Source: Chitinophagaceae bacterium (GTDB taxonomy: Bacteria; Bacteroidota; Bacteroidia; Chitinophagales; Chitinophagaceae). From it: a stretch of DNA of 64,000 nt. Location of the stretch: contig JADKJI010000010.1 in assembly GCA_016721085.1 (NCBI GenBank), positions 62,001 to 126,000 of the forward strand, written 5' to 3'. Both the position numbers and the translations under genes were made by a program. Each line of letters starts with the position of its first letter. Within the stretch, counting starts at the first letter, position 1. The notes under the pieces are model-generated. The model did not search any database. It saw only the letters and a list, made by a program, of their open reading frames with translations, and was not told the origin of the DNA. Of this stretch, positions 8,936 through 17,510 are shown piece after piece.

Positions 8936-10219
8936 ATGAAACGAACCCTTCTATTTTTACTTCTTGGTATAATTAGCTTTAACAGCTTTTCACAACTTTC
9001 GGCTGATGAAAAACAAATATTAAAGATTGTAGAGAGAAATATGCCTGGTTCCTGGAAGCTTTTGGAGGAATCGGTAAACATCAACAGCGGCACTTTTAAT
9101 ATTGAAGGTGTAAAGAAAGTTGGTGCTATCTACTCGAAACAATTGGAAGCGCTCGGATTCAAAGTGGAATGGGTTTCTCTGCCAGATTCTTTAAAAAGAG
9201 CCGGTCATTTAGTAGCTACAAAAACCGGTACCAAAGGAAAACGTCTGTTTTTAATAGGGCACCTGGACACCGTATTTGAACCAGATATGCCCGCTAATCC
9301 ATTCAAACAAATATCCGATAGTACTGCTACTGGACAGGGTGTAAATGATATGAAAGGTGGAGATGTAGTAATTATCAGCGCCCTCAAAGCTTTGCATCAA
9401 CAGGGTTTGCTGAAAGATGCATCAATTACAGTATATATGACCGGAGATGAGGAAAATGCTGGTCATCCTCATGAAGTAAGTAGGGAAGATTTTATCAATC
9501 GGGCTAAACAACACGATATCGCTTTAGCTTTTGAAACCGCTACATCCCTCAATATAGTAGCAACAGCCCGTCGCGGTGCCAGTGGATGGGAATTAGTAAC
9601 CGAAGCCAAACAAGGACATTCATCTGGAGTGTTTGCCGGCGGTGGATATGGTGCCATTTACGAAGCTGCGCGAATTATCAATAGTTTTCGGGAGACCTTG
9701 GGCAATCAACAATTCCTCACTTTTAACCCTGGAATGTTTATTGGCGGATCTGAGGTAAATTATCAAAAATCGGCTCAAAAAGGCGAAATTTCGGGCAAAA
9801 CCAACATTATTTCGCCAAAAACCGTGGTAATTGGCGATTTGCGCTTTATCACAGAATCGCAAAAAGACTCAGCCCGCGAGACCATGAAACAGATCGTTTC
9901 CCAGAATTTGCCCGGCACCAAAGCATCGATAACTTTTAGTGACGGAATTCCTTCCATGCCGCCAACAGAGGGCAATCAGGCTTTAGCAAAAGTGGTTAGC
10001 GATATCAGTGAATCGATGGGGGTGGGGCCTGTTTTACCGGGTAATCCGGGTTCAAGAGGTGCTGGAGATATTTCATATATAGCAAAATACCTTGATTGTC
10101 TTGATGGATTAGGAGCTTCAGGCCGAGGGGCGCATGCTCCGGGCGAAACTATTAATACCAAAGAATACGAGACGTTAATCGGAAGAACGGCATTGTTGCT
10201 GTACCGACTATCGAGATGA
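8936..10219 (+). CDS. Secreted M20 family zinc metallopeptidase (carboxypeptidase-like)
   Basis: 427 residues. The start at 8936 is preferred over an upstream Met at 8918 because it begins a clean signal peptide (MKRTLLFLLLGIISFNSFS), indicating export. M20 metal ligands are seen in order: LIGHLDTVF (His and catalytic Asp), GVNDMKGG (bridging Asp), MTGDEEN (catalytic Glu pair) and GRGAHAPGE (C-terminal His). The fold resembles glutamate carboxypeptidase, with a dimerisation insert between. It cleaves peptide or N-acyl amino-acid bonds; the substrate is not predictable. The last codons and stop run into the inverted-repeat element starting at 10213. Confidence 0.9.
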   Translation: MKRTLLFLLLGIISFNSFSQLSADEKQILKIVERNMPGSWKLLEESVNINSGTFNIEGVKKVGAIYSKQLEALGFKVEWVSLPDSLKRAGHLVATKTGTKGKRLFLIGHLDTVFEPDMPANPFKQISDSTATGQGVNDMKGGDVVIISALKALHQQGLLKDASITVYMTGDEENAGHPHEVSREDFINRAKQHDIALAFETATSLNIVATARRGASGWELVTEAKQGHSSGVFAGGGYGAIYEAARIINSFRETLGNQQFLTFNPGMFIGGSEVNYQKSAQKGEISGKTNIISPKTVVIGDLRFITESQKDSARETMKQIVSQNLPGTKASITFSDGIPSMPPTEGNQALAKVVSDISESMGVGPVLPGNPGSRGAGDISYIAKYLDCLDGLGASGRGAHAPGETINTKEYETLIGRTALLLYRLSR

Positions 10220-10299
10220 CATCTTACCCCGGATGCCATCCTGGGTATAGGATGCCATCCACCCCCCAGGATGGCATCCGGGGGGTAAGATGTCATCTC
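10213..10299. repeat. 87-base imperfect palindrome with REP-related motif
   Basis: The 33-base left arm (10213-10245) is the reverse complement of the right arm (10265-10299) except that a run of four C faces six G. Each arm ends in GAGATGACATC/GATGTCATCTC, matching the conserved tail of the REP-like units, and carries the core GGATGCCATCC, which is present again in the loop. The downstream stretch 10305-10324 is identical over 20 bases to 23357-23376 beside another REP-like copy. It overlaps the M20 peptidase stop codon and would fold into a very stable hairpin. Confidence 0.75.
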
Positions 10300-10330
10300 C
10301 CCTTGTAAAAAACAACCAAAACACCCCAAA

Positions 10331-10801
10331 ATGCCCCGTTTTTTCCTCGTTTTCACCCTTTTTTGCCTCTTTTCCTGCAAAAACAGCCAAAATATGCCAC
10401 AGTCAATTCACCCCATCCGACTCAAGCCAGGACAAGATTTGAAACTGGAAATTGACAAATATGTAAAGTCTAATAATATTGAGGCGGGCTATATTATTAC
10501 TTGTGTCGGCAGCCTCACTAACTACAACCTCCGCTTCGCCAACCAACCCGAAGGATCAAAAGACTCAGGACACTTTGAAATCGTTAGCCTCACCGGTACG
10601 GTAAGTATTAATGGAAGCCATCTCCATATGAGCATCAGCGACAGCACTGGAAAAACTTTCGGAGGCCACCTGCTCGACAGCAACCTTATTTACACAACCG
10701 CTGAAATTGTAATCGGCGAAAGTAAAGAGCATCTCTTCACTCGCGAAAAAGATGGAACTACTCCCTGGGAAGAATTACAAATAAAAAAGAAAGAGAATTA
10801 A
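10331..10801 (+). CDS. PPC/DUF296 domain protein with apparent lipoprotein signal
   Basis: 156 residues. The PPC (PCC, DUF296) fold is recognisable from RLKPGQDLKLEIDKY, IEAGYIITCVGSL, GTVSINGSHLHMSI with its histidine pair, and the GGHLLDSNLIYTTAEIVI strand pair. In bacteria this fold trimerises around a metal site; in plants it is joined to AT-hooks. The upstream start gives a hydrophobic segment ending in LFSC, a plausible lipobox, which would anchor it in the envelope. An internal Met at 10394 would instead give a bare cytosolic PPC domain. The start codon lies about 30 bases after the large palindrome. Function unknown. Confidence 0.72.
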   Translation: MPRFFLVFTLFCLFSCKNSQNMPQSIHPIRLKPGQDLKLEIDKYVKSNNIEAGYIITCVGSLTNYNLRFANQPEGSKDSGHFEIVSLTGTVSINGSHLHMSISDSTGKTFGGHLLDSNLIYTTAEIVIGESKEHLFTREKDGTTPWEELQIKKKEN

Positions 10802-10846
10802 TTTCTATCAATTTTACTACTGAGGAACTACGCTTTTATTGTATTT

Positions 10847-10885
10847 GCATTCGGCCTTAAGCATTAAGCTTTCTGCTTTTTCAGC
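10847..10885. repeat. Degenerate GCAT-type intergenic repeat
   Basis: GCATTCGGCCTTAAGCATTA-type units between the PPC gene and ppdK, related to copies at 17469 and 19021. Confidence 0.4.
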
Positions 10886-10983
10886 TGCTATACTGACAAC
10901 AATCACCCATCTTCTTGACCTACTGCAACAGATTTTAGACAAATCGTTTATACCTCTGTAGTCTAAAAAAATCAAGAAATAAT

Positions 10984-13740
10984 ATGGCAAAAATTACAAA
11001 ATCCGCCAAATACGTTTACTTCTTTGGTGGCGGTAAGGCCGACGGCAACGAGTCTATGAAAAACCTCCTCGGCGGTAAAGGCGCAAACCTGGCAGAAATG
11101 GCCGGACATCCAAAACTCCGTTTACCTGTTCCCCCTGGTTTTACAGTAACGACTGAAGTATGTACATACTATTATGATAACAAAAAGAAATATCCGAAAG
11201 TCCTCGAAAGCCAAGTGAAAGAATCCATGGCTAAAATGGAGAAGATTATGGGTAAGAAATTCGGTAGTGTTACAGATCCATTATTGGTTTCTGTACGTTC
11301 CGGTGCCCGTCGTTCTATGCCGGGTATGATGGAAACTGTTTTGAACGTGGGTCTTAATGAAGAAACAATAAAAGGACTGATCGCACAATCTGGTGATGCC
11401 CGTTTCGCTTACGATGCTTACCGTCGTTTGATAATGATGTATGCAGATGTTGTTATGGAAAAAGCCTCTGGTATTGAACCAAAAGGTGGAAAAGGTATTC
11501 GCAAAGTACTCGACGAGAAACTGGAAGATATAAAACATAAACAAGGCTATACAAGTGATACCGATCTTACAGTTGAAGAATTGAAAGATCTGGTAAAAGA
11601 CTATAAAGCCAGTGTGAAAAAAATATTAGGTACTCCATTCCCCGATGATCCATGGGAACAACTCTGGGGTGGTGTTGGTGCTGTATTCAGCAGCTGGAAT
11701 GGTAAGCGTGCTATTGAATATCGCCGCATTGAAAGAATCCCTGACGAATGGGGTACTGCCGTAAACGTTCAGGCAATGGTATTCGGTAATATGGGTAATG
11801 ATAGTGCCACAGGTGTTGCCTTTACACGTAACCCTGGTAATGGTGAAAACAAATTCTATGGAGAATATCTGGTGAACGCTCAGGGAGAAGACGTGGTTGC
11901 TGGTATCCGTACTCCTGGTCCAATCAACGACTATTCAAAGAATGCTCAGAGTGAAACTATGGTCACTCTTCAAAAGTTGATGCCTAAGTCTTACAAAGAA
12001 TTGGATGCTATCCAGCAAAAACTGGAAAAACATTATAAGGATATGCAGGACATCGAGTTTACAATAGAAAAAGGCAAACTATTCATGTTACAATGCCGCG
12101 TAGGTAAACGTAATGGTGTGGCCGCGGTTCGTATGGCTACAGAAATGTTTGCATCAAAGATGATTGATGCCAAAACTGCTATCCAACGTGTGGGACCAAA
12201 CCAATTAGTGGAATTGTTGCTCCCAATGCTTGATCCAAAAGTGGAGCTGGTTACAAAACCAATTGCCAAAGGATTACCAGCAGGACCCGGTGGTGCAAAA
12301 GGCCGTGTTGTATTCACTTCACTCGAAGCGGTTGAATGGGCACACAAAGGTGAAAAAGTAATTATTGTAAGAGAGGAAACATCTCCTGAAGATGTTGATG
12401 GTATGCATAAATCACAGGCGATCCTTACTACAAAAGGCGGTATGACTTCACACGCAGCTCTTGTTGCTCGTGGTTGGGGTAAATGCTGTATAGTAGGTTG
12501 CGGTGATATCGAAATTCATCAGGAATCAAAAACATTCCGCGCTAAAGATGGTACTGTAATTAAAGAAGGAGATTGGTTAAGCCTTAACGGTACCAAGGGA
12601 TTGGTTTATGAAGGAAGTATGCAGTTGACAGATATCGACCTTAGCAAGAATCAGTCTTATAAGAACCTGATGAAGCTGGTTGATAAGATAAAAGTAATGG
12701 GTGTTCGCACCAATGCTGATACTCCAAAAGATGCTGCACAGGCTTTAGCTTTCGGTGCAGAAGGTATCGGTCTTTTCCGTACCGAGCATATGTTCTATGG
12801 GGAAGGAAGCGATCGTCCGCTGTTCTTATTGCGTAAGATGATCATGAGTAAAACAGAACCAGAAAGGCGTACAGCTTTGAACGAACTGTTTGAATTTGTG
12901 AAAAAAGATATTAAAGCAACCATGGAAGTGATGAACGGATTCCCTGTTACTATCCGTCTCCTCGATCCACCGCTTCACGAATTTGTACCTCACGATTCAG
13001 AAAAACTTCATGAATTAAGCAAAGCGCTTGGCATCAGCATGAGTGTATTGCGCAGAAGGGTATTGGCTTTGCATGAAAATAACCCAATGCTCGGTCATCG
13101 TGGTGTACGCTTAGGCGTTAGTTATCCAGAAATCACAGAAATGCAGGTAAGGGCTATCCTTGAAGGTGCTGCAGAACTGGTGAAAAAAGGCAAGAAAGCA
13201 TTCCCTGAAATCATGATTCCTGTAACCTGCTCTGTAACTGAGCTGGTACATCAGAAGAAGATTGTGGATAGGGTATATGCTGAAACTTGTGCCAAATTGG
13301 GTGTTAAGAAAATCGATTACTTATATGGTACAATGATAGAAATACCAAGAGCCGCTCTGAAAGCTGAGCAGATGGCAACCGTTGCCGACTTCTTCAGCTT
13401 CGGTACCAATGACCTCACACAGATGAGCTTCGGCTTCAGTCGTGATGATATTGGTGGTTTCTTACCAAACTATCTTGATCAGAAACTATTACACGATGAT
13501 CCTTTCCAAACTATCGACCAGGATGGTGTTGGAGAACTCGTGAAATTCGGTACAGAACGTGGCCGCAAAACAAAACCAAAACTGAAAGTGGGTATTTGCG
13601 GCGAACATGGAGGCGATCCCGACAGCGTAAAATTCTTCCAAAAAGTTGGAATGAACTATGTAAGCTGCTCACCGTTCCGCGTACCTATCGCAAGACTTGC
13701 AGCTGCACAAGCCGCAATTGATTATGGCAAGAAAAAGTAG
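10984..13740 (+). CDS. ppdK: Pyruvate, phosphate dikinase
   Basis: 918 residues. It interconverts pyruvate + ATP + Pi with phosphoenolpyruvate + AMP + PPi in the cytosol. The N-terminal ATP-binding domain shows GGKGANLAEMA (about residue 27), VSVRSGARRSMPGMM and the GENKFYGEYL region. The central swivelling domain holds the phosphohistidine in GGMTSHAALVARG (His about 490). The C-terminal TIM barrel has GIGLFRTEHMF, the DFFSFGTNDLTQM signature and catalytic Cys in GICGEHGGDP (about 872). The full-length bacterial form without deletions matches the family length. It is a single gene followed by a strong terminator. Its likely role is gluconeogenic PEP formation. Confidence 0.97.
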   Translation: MAKITKSAKYVYFFGGGKADGNESMKNLLGGKGANLAEMAGHPKLRLPVPPGFTVTTEVCTYYYDNKKKYPKVLESQVKESMAKMEKIMGKKFGSVTDPLLVSVRSGARRSMPGMMETVLNVGLNEETIKGLIAQSGDARFAYDAYRRLIMMYADVVMEKASGIEPKGGKGIRKVLDEKLEDIKHKQGYTSDTDLTVEELKDLVKDYKASVKKILGTPFPDDPWEQLWGGVGAVFSSWNGKRAIEYRRIERIPDEWGTAVNVQAMVFGNMGNDSATGVAFTRNPGNGENKFYGEYLVNAQGEDVVAGIRTPGPINDYSKNAQSETMVTLQKLMPKSYKELDAIQQKLEKHYKDMQDIEFTIEKGKLFMLQCRVGKRNGVAAVRMATEMFASKMIDAKTAIQRVGPNQLVELLLPMLDPKVELVTKPIAKGLPAGPGGAKGRVVFTSLEAVEWAHKGEKVIIVREETSPEDVDGMHKSQAILTTKGGMTSHAALVARGWGKCCIVGCGDIEIHQESKTFRAKDGTVIKEGDWLSLNGTKGLVYEGSMQLTDIDLSKNQSYKNLMKLVDKIKVMGVRTNADTPKDAAQALAFGAEGIGLFRTEHMFYGEGSDRPLFLLRKMIMSKTEPERRTALNELFEFVKKDIKATMEVMNGFPVTIRLLDPPLHEFVPHDSEKLHELSKALGISMSVLRRRVLALHENNPMLGHRGVRLGVSYPEITEMQVRAILEGAAELVKKGKKAFPEIMIPVTCSVTELVHQKKIVDRVYAETCAKLGVKKIDYLYGTMIEIPRAALKAEQMATVADFFSFGTNDLTQMSFGFSRDDIGGFLPNYLDQKLLHDDPFQTIDQDGVGELVKFGTERGRKTKPKLKVGICGEHGGDPDSVKFFQKVGMNYVSCSPFRVPIARLAAAQAAIDYGKKK

Positions 13741-13766
13741 CAAAAGCTGATTAGTAGATTTAGCAC

Positions 13767-13803
13767 GGGGAAAACGATTAATAGTCGTTTTCCCCTTTTT
13801 TTT
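13767..13803 (+). terminator. Rho-independent terminator after ppdK
   Basis: Perfect 11-base stem (GGGGAAAACGA, 13767-13777; TCGTTTTCCCC, 13785-13795) with a seven-base loop, followed by a T run to 13803. Confidence 0.9.
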
Positions 13804-13851
13804 GTTTAACCGGTAAGGCGGGAAAGATTTTTTGTTGCGAAATTGAATACA

Positions 13852-13917
13852 TTTTACCGCAGAGACGCGGAGACGCAGGGAATCAATCCTCCGCGTCTCC
13901 GCGTCTCTGCGGTAAAA
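13852..13917. repeat. Perfect 25-base inverted repeat of CGCAGAGACGC type
   Basis: Left arm 13852-13876 and right arm 13893-13917 are exact reverse complements, and the 16-base loop starts with a further AGGGA/TCCT pairing. The core ACCGCAGAGACGCGGAGACGC resembles the widespread intergenic CTCTGCG/CGCAGAG repeats of many bacteria. It lies between convergent genes (ppdK and the NlpE/META gene), so it could also stop transcription from both sides. Confidence 0.85.
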
Positions 13918-13920
13918 AAA

Positions 13921-14967
13921 TCAAATACCAACAACCCTCTTCATCCTAATCATTAATCCCTCTCCACTCAATAATTCCAACCTCCCATTCACTACCCTGA
14001 ATCGATTCACTTTTGAAAGTGCTCTATTAAAGAAATCAGCATTATTATCAGGACAAGCCATTAATGTACCGGCCATTTGAGAAAATGAAAGACCGCTATT
14101 ATCAGATAGTTTAAACGATCCCATTATCCTGTTACATCCATCCGTACCAGAAACACGGTTTTGTGCCATATCAAAATTAAGAGTAGGCATTTTACGCCAC
14201 TCAAGCATGATCTTGGGACCGCTGAGATATTCCATCTCCCACTCACCATTCAATGCAAATGATGAATTCAAGAATACTGACACCCCTTTGTATGTTTTTC
14301 CGTTAACAGTTGCTATAGCATAATATTGATATACCCTGTCACTCATTCCATCATTACAATACCTTGGCTCTATTCTTATATCGAGTACGTTGTTGCCTGA
14401 ACTTGCCTTAACAGTCCATCCACCATTCTCAAAAACAGGTTTTGTTGCGGCAGCGGTTATTGGATCGCTTTCCATTGAAGTAAAATTGAAATCCTTTTCA
14501 AAATCAAGTTCCAGACTCCATGATGGCTCGTTACCCATTGCAATTACATCTATCCCCTTCTGCATCTTATTCGCCCAGGAGCTGTTTGTGGTAACAATTG
14601 TTTTCTTACGAAGTATATATTTTGATGCCAGACTTCCAGTAATAGGCTTGCCTTTAGTATCAAGTTTTTTTAATTGCGAGTTTGAAAATAGATAACTGCC
14701 TTTTTGAGTTTCATTTTCAAACAGCGTAACAATATTCTGCTTCATTTGCCACCTGATTGAGGCTACTGAAACCCTATCTTCTTTCCCAAGATATTTCTCC
14801 TGAACCATTCCGGTTTTGTTGGCATTTAGTTCAATATAGGTTTCTATTCCATTGCAATCGGCACATGGAATAATACCATAAAATGTTCCAGCTGGAATTA
14901 CAGTTACCTGCGCATTTAATGCAGTTCCCATTAGTGCAAATACAATCAGTAAATTAATTGACTTCAT
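13921..14967 (-). CDS. Exported NlpE N-terminal / META (HslJ-like) domain protein
   Basis: 348 residues from Met at 14967, which begins the signal peptide MKSINLLIVFALMGTALNA; the frame extends upstream to 15021 but without signal features. An NlpE N-terminal domain follows (GIIPCADCNGIETYIEL, with the CxxC typical of NlpE; about residues 25-100). A central region (IAMGNEPSWSLELDF) resembles COG3650 proteins, and a C-terminal META/HslJ domain carries SGTDGCNRIMGSF and GTLMACPD (about 235-345). NlpE is a copper-responsive envelope lipoprotein in enterics, and META domains occur in heat-shock and motility proteins. This combination suggests an envelope-stress role, by inference only. No lipobox cysteine is present. 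Confidence 0.82.
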   Translation of the reverse strand: MKSINLLIVFALMGTALNAQVTVIPAGTFYGIIPCADCNGIETYIELNANKTGMVQEKYLGKEDRVSVASIRWQMKQNIVTLFENETQKGSYLFSNSQLKKLDTKGKPITGSLASKYILRKKTIVTTNSSWANKMQKGIDVIAMGNEPSWSLELDFEKDFNFTSMESDPITAAATKPVFENGGWTVKASSGNNVLDIRIEPRYCNDGMSDRVYQYYAIATVNGKTYKGVSVFLNSSFALNGEWEMEYLSGPKIMLEWRKMPTLNFDMAQNRVSGTDGCNRIMGSFKLSDNSGLSFSQMAGTLMACPDNNADFFNRALSKVNRFRVVNGRLELLSGEGLMIRMKRVVGI

Positions 14968-15062
14968 AGCAAAATTTTTTATCAGGTATATGATGCAAAA
15001 CAAGCTTAGATTACATAGCATTTCCTTCGTATCTAAAAGTTATTGAAAATATTCGATCAGCA

Positions 15063-15078
15063 ATTGATTATAATCAAT
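15063..15078. promoter_or_regulatory. FNR-type 16-base palindrome
   Basis: ATTGATTATAATCAAT is a perfect palindrome containing TTGAT-N4-ATCAA, the FNR consensus spacing. It lies between the divergent NlpE/META and GNAT genes and shares the 10-base core GATTATAATC with the palindrome at 31777-31792. A Crp/Fnr-family binding role is inferred. Confidence 0.5.
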
Positions 15079-15122
15079 AATTCTTCTTGAAAATGAATGT
15101 TTAACTAGCAAATCCAATCAAA

Positions 15123-15605
15123 ATGGTAACAGCAGCAAATTACTCCCATTTCGATTTTATATATGGTCTTTACATGCACCCGGATATTAATTCGTTTCTG
15201 CTTTATGAACCAATGGATACAGCCGATTTCCAGCCGATATTTGAACAGTTATTGGCAAGAAAATCTGTCTTTGTTTATTCGGTCGACAATCAGCCCGTAG
15301 GAATGTTTAAGCTACTCCCTTTTACTCACCGCTCTTCACACGTTGTATATCTTGGCGGGGTGGCAATAGATAGTGCTCATGCAGGTAAAGGATTTGGAAT
15401 AAAAATGATGGAAGCTATAATTGAATATTGTAAGCAGAAAGGGTTTTTAAGAATCGAACTCAGCGTTGCAGTCACTAACGAAAAGGCCATCCATGTTTAT
15501 GAGAAAGCAGGATTTATAAAAGAAGGTGTACTTAGAAAGTATACCCACCTGAAACAAGAAGATATATTCGTTGATGAAGTTCTTTACTCTTATCTAATAG
15601 AATAA
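15123..15605 (+). CDS. GNAT family N-acetyltransferase
   Basis: 160 residues, a single GNAT fold. The acetyl-CoA binding motif A is seen as VAIDSAHAGKGFGIKMMEAI, followed by ELSVAVTNEKAIHVYEKAGF (motif B), close to RimI/RimJ-like and SpeG-like small acetyltransferases; the C-terminal DEVLYSYLIE is also typical. The substrate is not predictable. It is divergent from the NlpE/META gene and convergent with the GH43 locus 11 bases downstream. Confidence 0.88.
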   Translation: MVTAANYSHFDFIYGLYMHPDINSFLLYEPMDTADFQPIFEQLLARKSVFVYSVDNQPVGMFKLLPFTHRSSHVVYLGGVAIDSAHAGKGFGIKMMEAIIEYCKQKGFLRIELSVAVTNEKAIHVYEKAGFIKEGVLRKYTHLKQEDIFVDEVLYSYLIE

Positions 15606-15616
15606 ATTTTCTGTAT

Positions 15617-17387
15617 TTATTCTGATTTCATCACTTCCGAACGAACAGATACTCCGTTTTCATTTATTGCTTCTATACAGAAATAATAGGGCTGGTCCTT
15701 ATCCATTGCTTTGAAGTAATATTCATTAGCATTATGAACCATTATTGAAGTATACAATTTATCTGGAGCAATTCCGCAGTATATATTATACGCCCAGGCA
15801 TTATTCACCGGACTCCATTTCAACCAGGCACTTCTTTTATCTTTCTCGCCTCTCAAAACAAAAAACTGTTTCACTTTATCGGGTACCGATCCTGCACCCT
15901 TTCCAAAAACCCTGAATCCACTTATGGCGAATTTCCCCGTTGGCATATGTATATTCTCCAGCTTCAAATATCTTGCTCGAACAGATTTGGGTAGTTCGAT
16001 ATAATCATGTGGTACATCCGTTTTATTCTGACTTTTATCTACGAGTAAAGTCCAGTTCTTTCCATCGTTAGACTGATAAATTTTATATTGGTGATAAGTA
16101 TGTTTCATCTTTCCTAAAAAAGAAGAATCAACATCCTGGTCGGCATAATTCAACTGTATAGCATTAACAGTGCTAATAGCACCAAGATCAGTTTGAATCC
16201 ACTCTCCTTTACTTCCCGTCGCTGCGCTCCAATAAGTCTTGATATTTTCATCCACTGCATTATTCGGTTGATAGCCTCCTAATATTGAAGATACTTGTAC
16301 TGGTTTATTATAGTTAAGTAACATCCATCCCGTAAATCCAGCACCACCAATTCCTGATGGAGTATAGCTTGCATAAGACTCTTTTGTTGGAAGATAATGC
16401 GGGTAATCACCAAATGCAGTATTACAATAAAGTATGCCATCCTTATCAAAACCAGATGGCCACAAACCAAGCAAACGTTCAAAATTGTTTTTTACATTAA
16501 CAACAATAGTAGATACATGCCAGAGATTATTCCATTTATCTGAAAACGTACTTCCATGCCCGGCGCCTCTTGCATAACCTCCGGGTTTAAAGCTAAAGGG
16601 ATTGTGTATCTGTTCTTTAAAGGGGCCGAGCGGATTATCACTTACCGCTACACCATCGGCATATCCACTAAATTCTGTGCCCGGTGCGCCATATTGCAGA
16701 TAGTATTTTCCATTATGCTTATTCACCCAGGCGCCTTCCATAAAAGGATCCAAAAAGGTATTGTCATTATATTCTCCAAAGCGATGCCATCCCCATTTTT
16801 CAGGTTGAAGATGCAGTAGTTCTTTCTTCTCTCCAATTGGCTTGAATGTTTTCCTGTTTATCTCCTGTCCGTAAAGCGGATACAAATTACTGCTACCCCA
16901 ATAACAATAGAGCTTTCCATCATCATCCAGAAAAAATCCAGGGTCCCAGGCGCCTACTTCAAAAGAATCTACCGCTTCTTTCCATTCATCTACTCTTGGA
17001 TTGGTACTCATCCAAATTGGGAAGTTTTTTTGATGCGTTGATCCTATTACAAGCAAGGTGTCTCCTAAAACAAATACAGCTGGAGCACATAGCTCATCAT
17101 ATACTTTATTCCACGGCTTAAGAAATAAGCGTGGTACAAATTTCCAGTTGTTTAAATCACTGCTCCACCAATACCCCCATTGGTTTGTAGAGAACAGATA
17201 ATAATCTCCCTTAAAATAAGTTATCACCGGATCCGCTGTAGCCCTATGTCTTCCCCATTCAGAAAAATTGGGTATCGGTGTATACCCATAATCCAAATTC
17301 ATCGGATTGCAATATGTTTTCGGTGCTTGTGCACAGACTGTTTGAATAAATACAAAGTATCAAGAAGAGAGAAAGTACAAATTTCAT
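15617..17387 (-). pseudogene. Exported glycoside hydrolase family 43 with F5/8-type C and fibronectin III-like domains, frameshifted signal peptide
   Basis: The main frame (15617-17302) carries a five-bladed GH43 domain: TADPVITYFKGDYYLFSTN (catalytic-base Asp region), WDPGFFLDDDGKLYCYWGSS, and MEGAWVNKHNGKYYLQYGAP (general-acid Glu region), about residues 1-320. A discoidin-like domain (WSAATGSKGEWIQTDLG, about 345-460) and an Fn3-like tail follow. Upstream in the same frame the natural N-terminus continues (QTVCAQAPKTYCNP) to 17359 without an initiator. The signal peptide MKFVLSLFLILC starts at 17387 one frame away, so a one-base insertion near 17345-17360 splits them. The intact protein would have about 589 residues and probably acts on arabinose/xylose-containing polysaccharides. 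Confidence 0.85.
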
Positions 17388-17468
17388 ATGACTGCATTTC
17401 AATAACTAAAGATACTGAAACGAAGTTATGTAGTTACCCAAAAGCAAAATGCCGAAAACCCATTAACA

Positions 17469-17507
17469 GGCATCCGGCATTTAGCATTTAGCATCAAGCT
17501 TCCAGCA
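17469..17507. repeat. Degenerate GCAT-type intergenic repeat
   Basis: GCATCCGGCATTTAGCATTT and continuing GCATCAAGC units, about five GCAT-N4 repeats. It lies between asnS and the GH43 locus. Confidence 0.45.
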
Positions 17508-17510
17508 CTC

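Noticed and set aside
10331..10390. AT-hook DNA-binding protein
   Set aside because: The PPC domain is present but no AT-hook (RGRP) motif is seen, so a DNA-binding role is not claimed.
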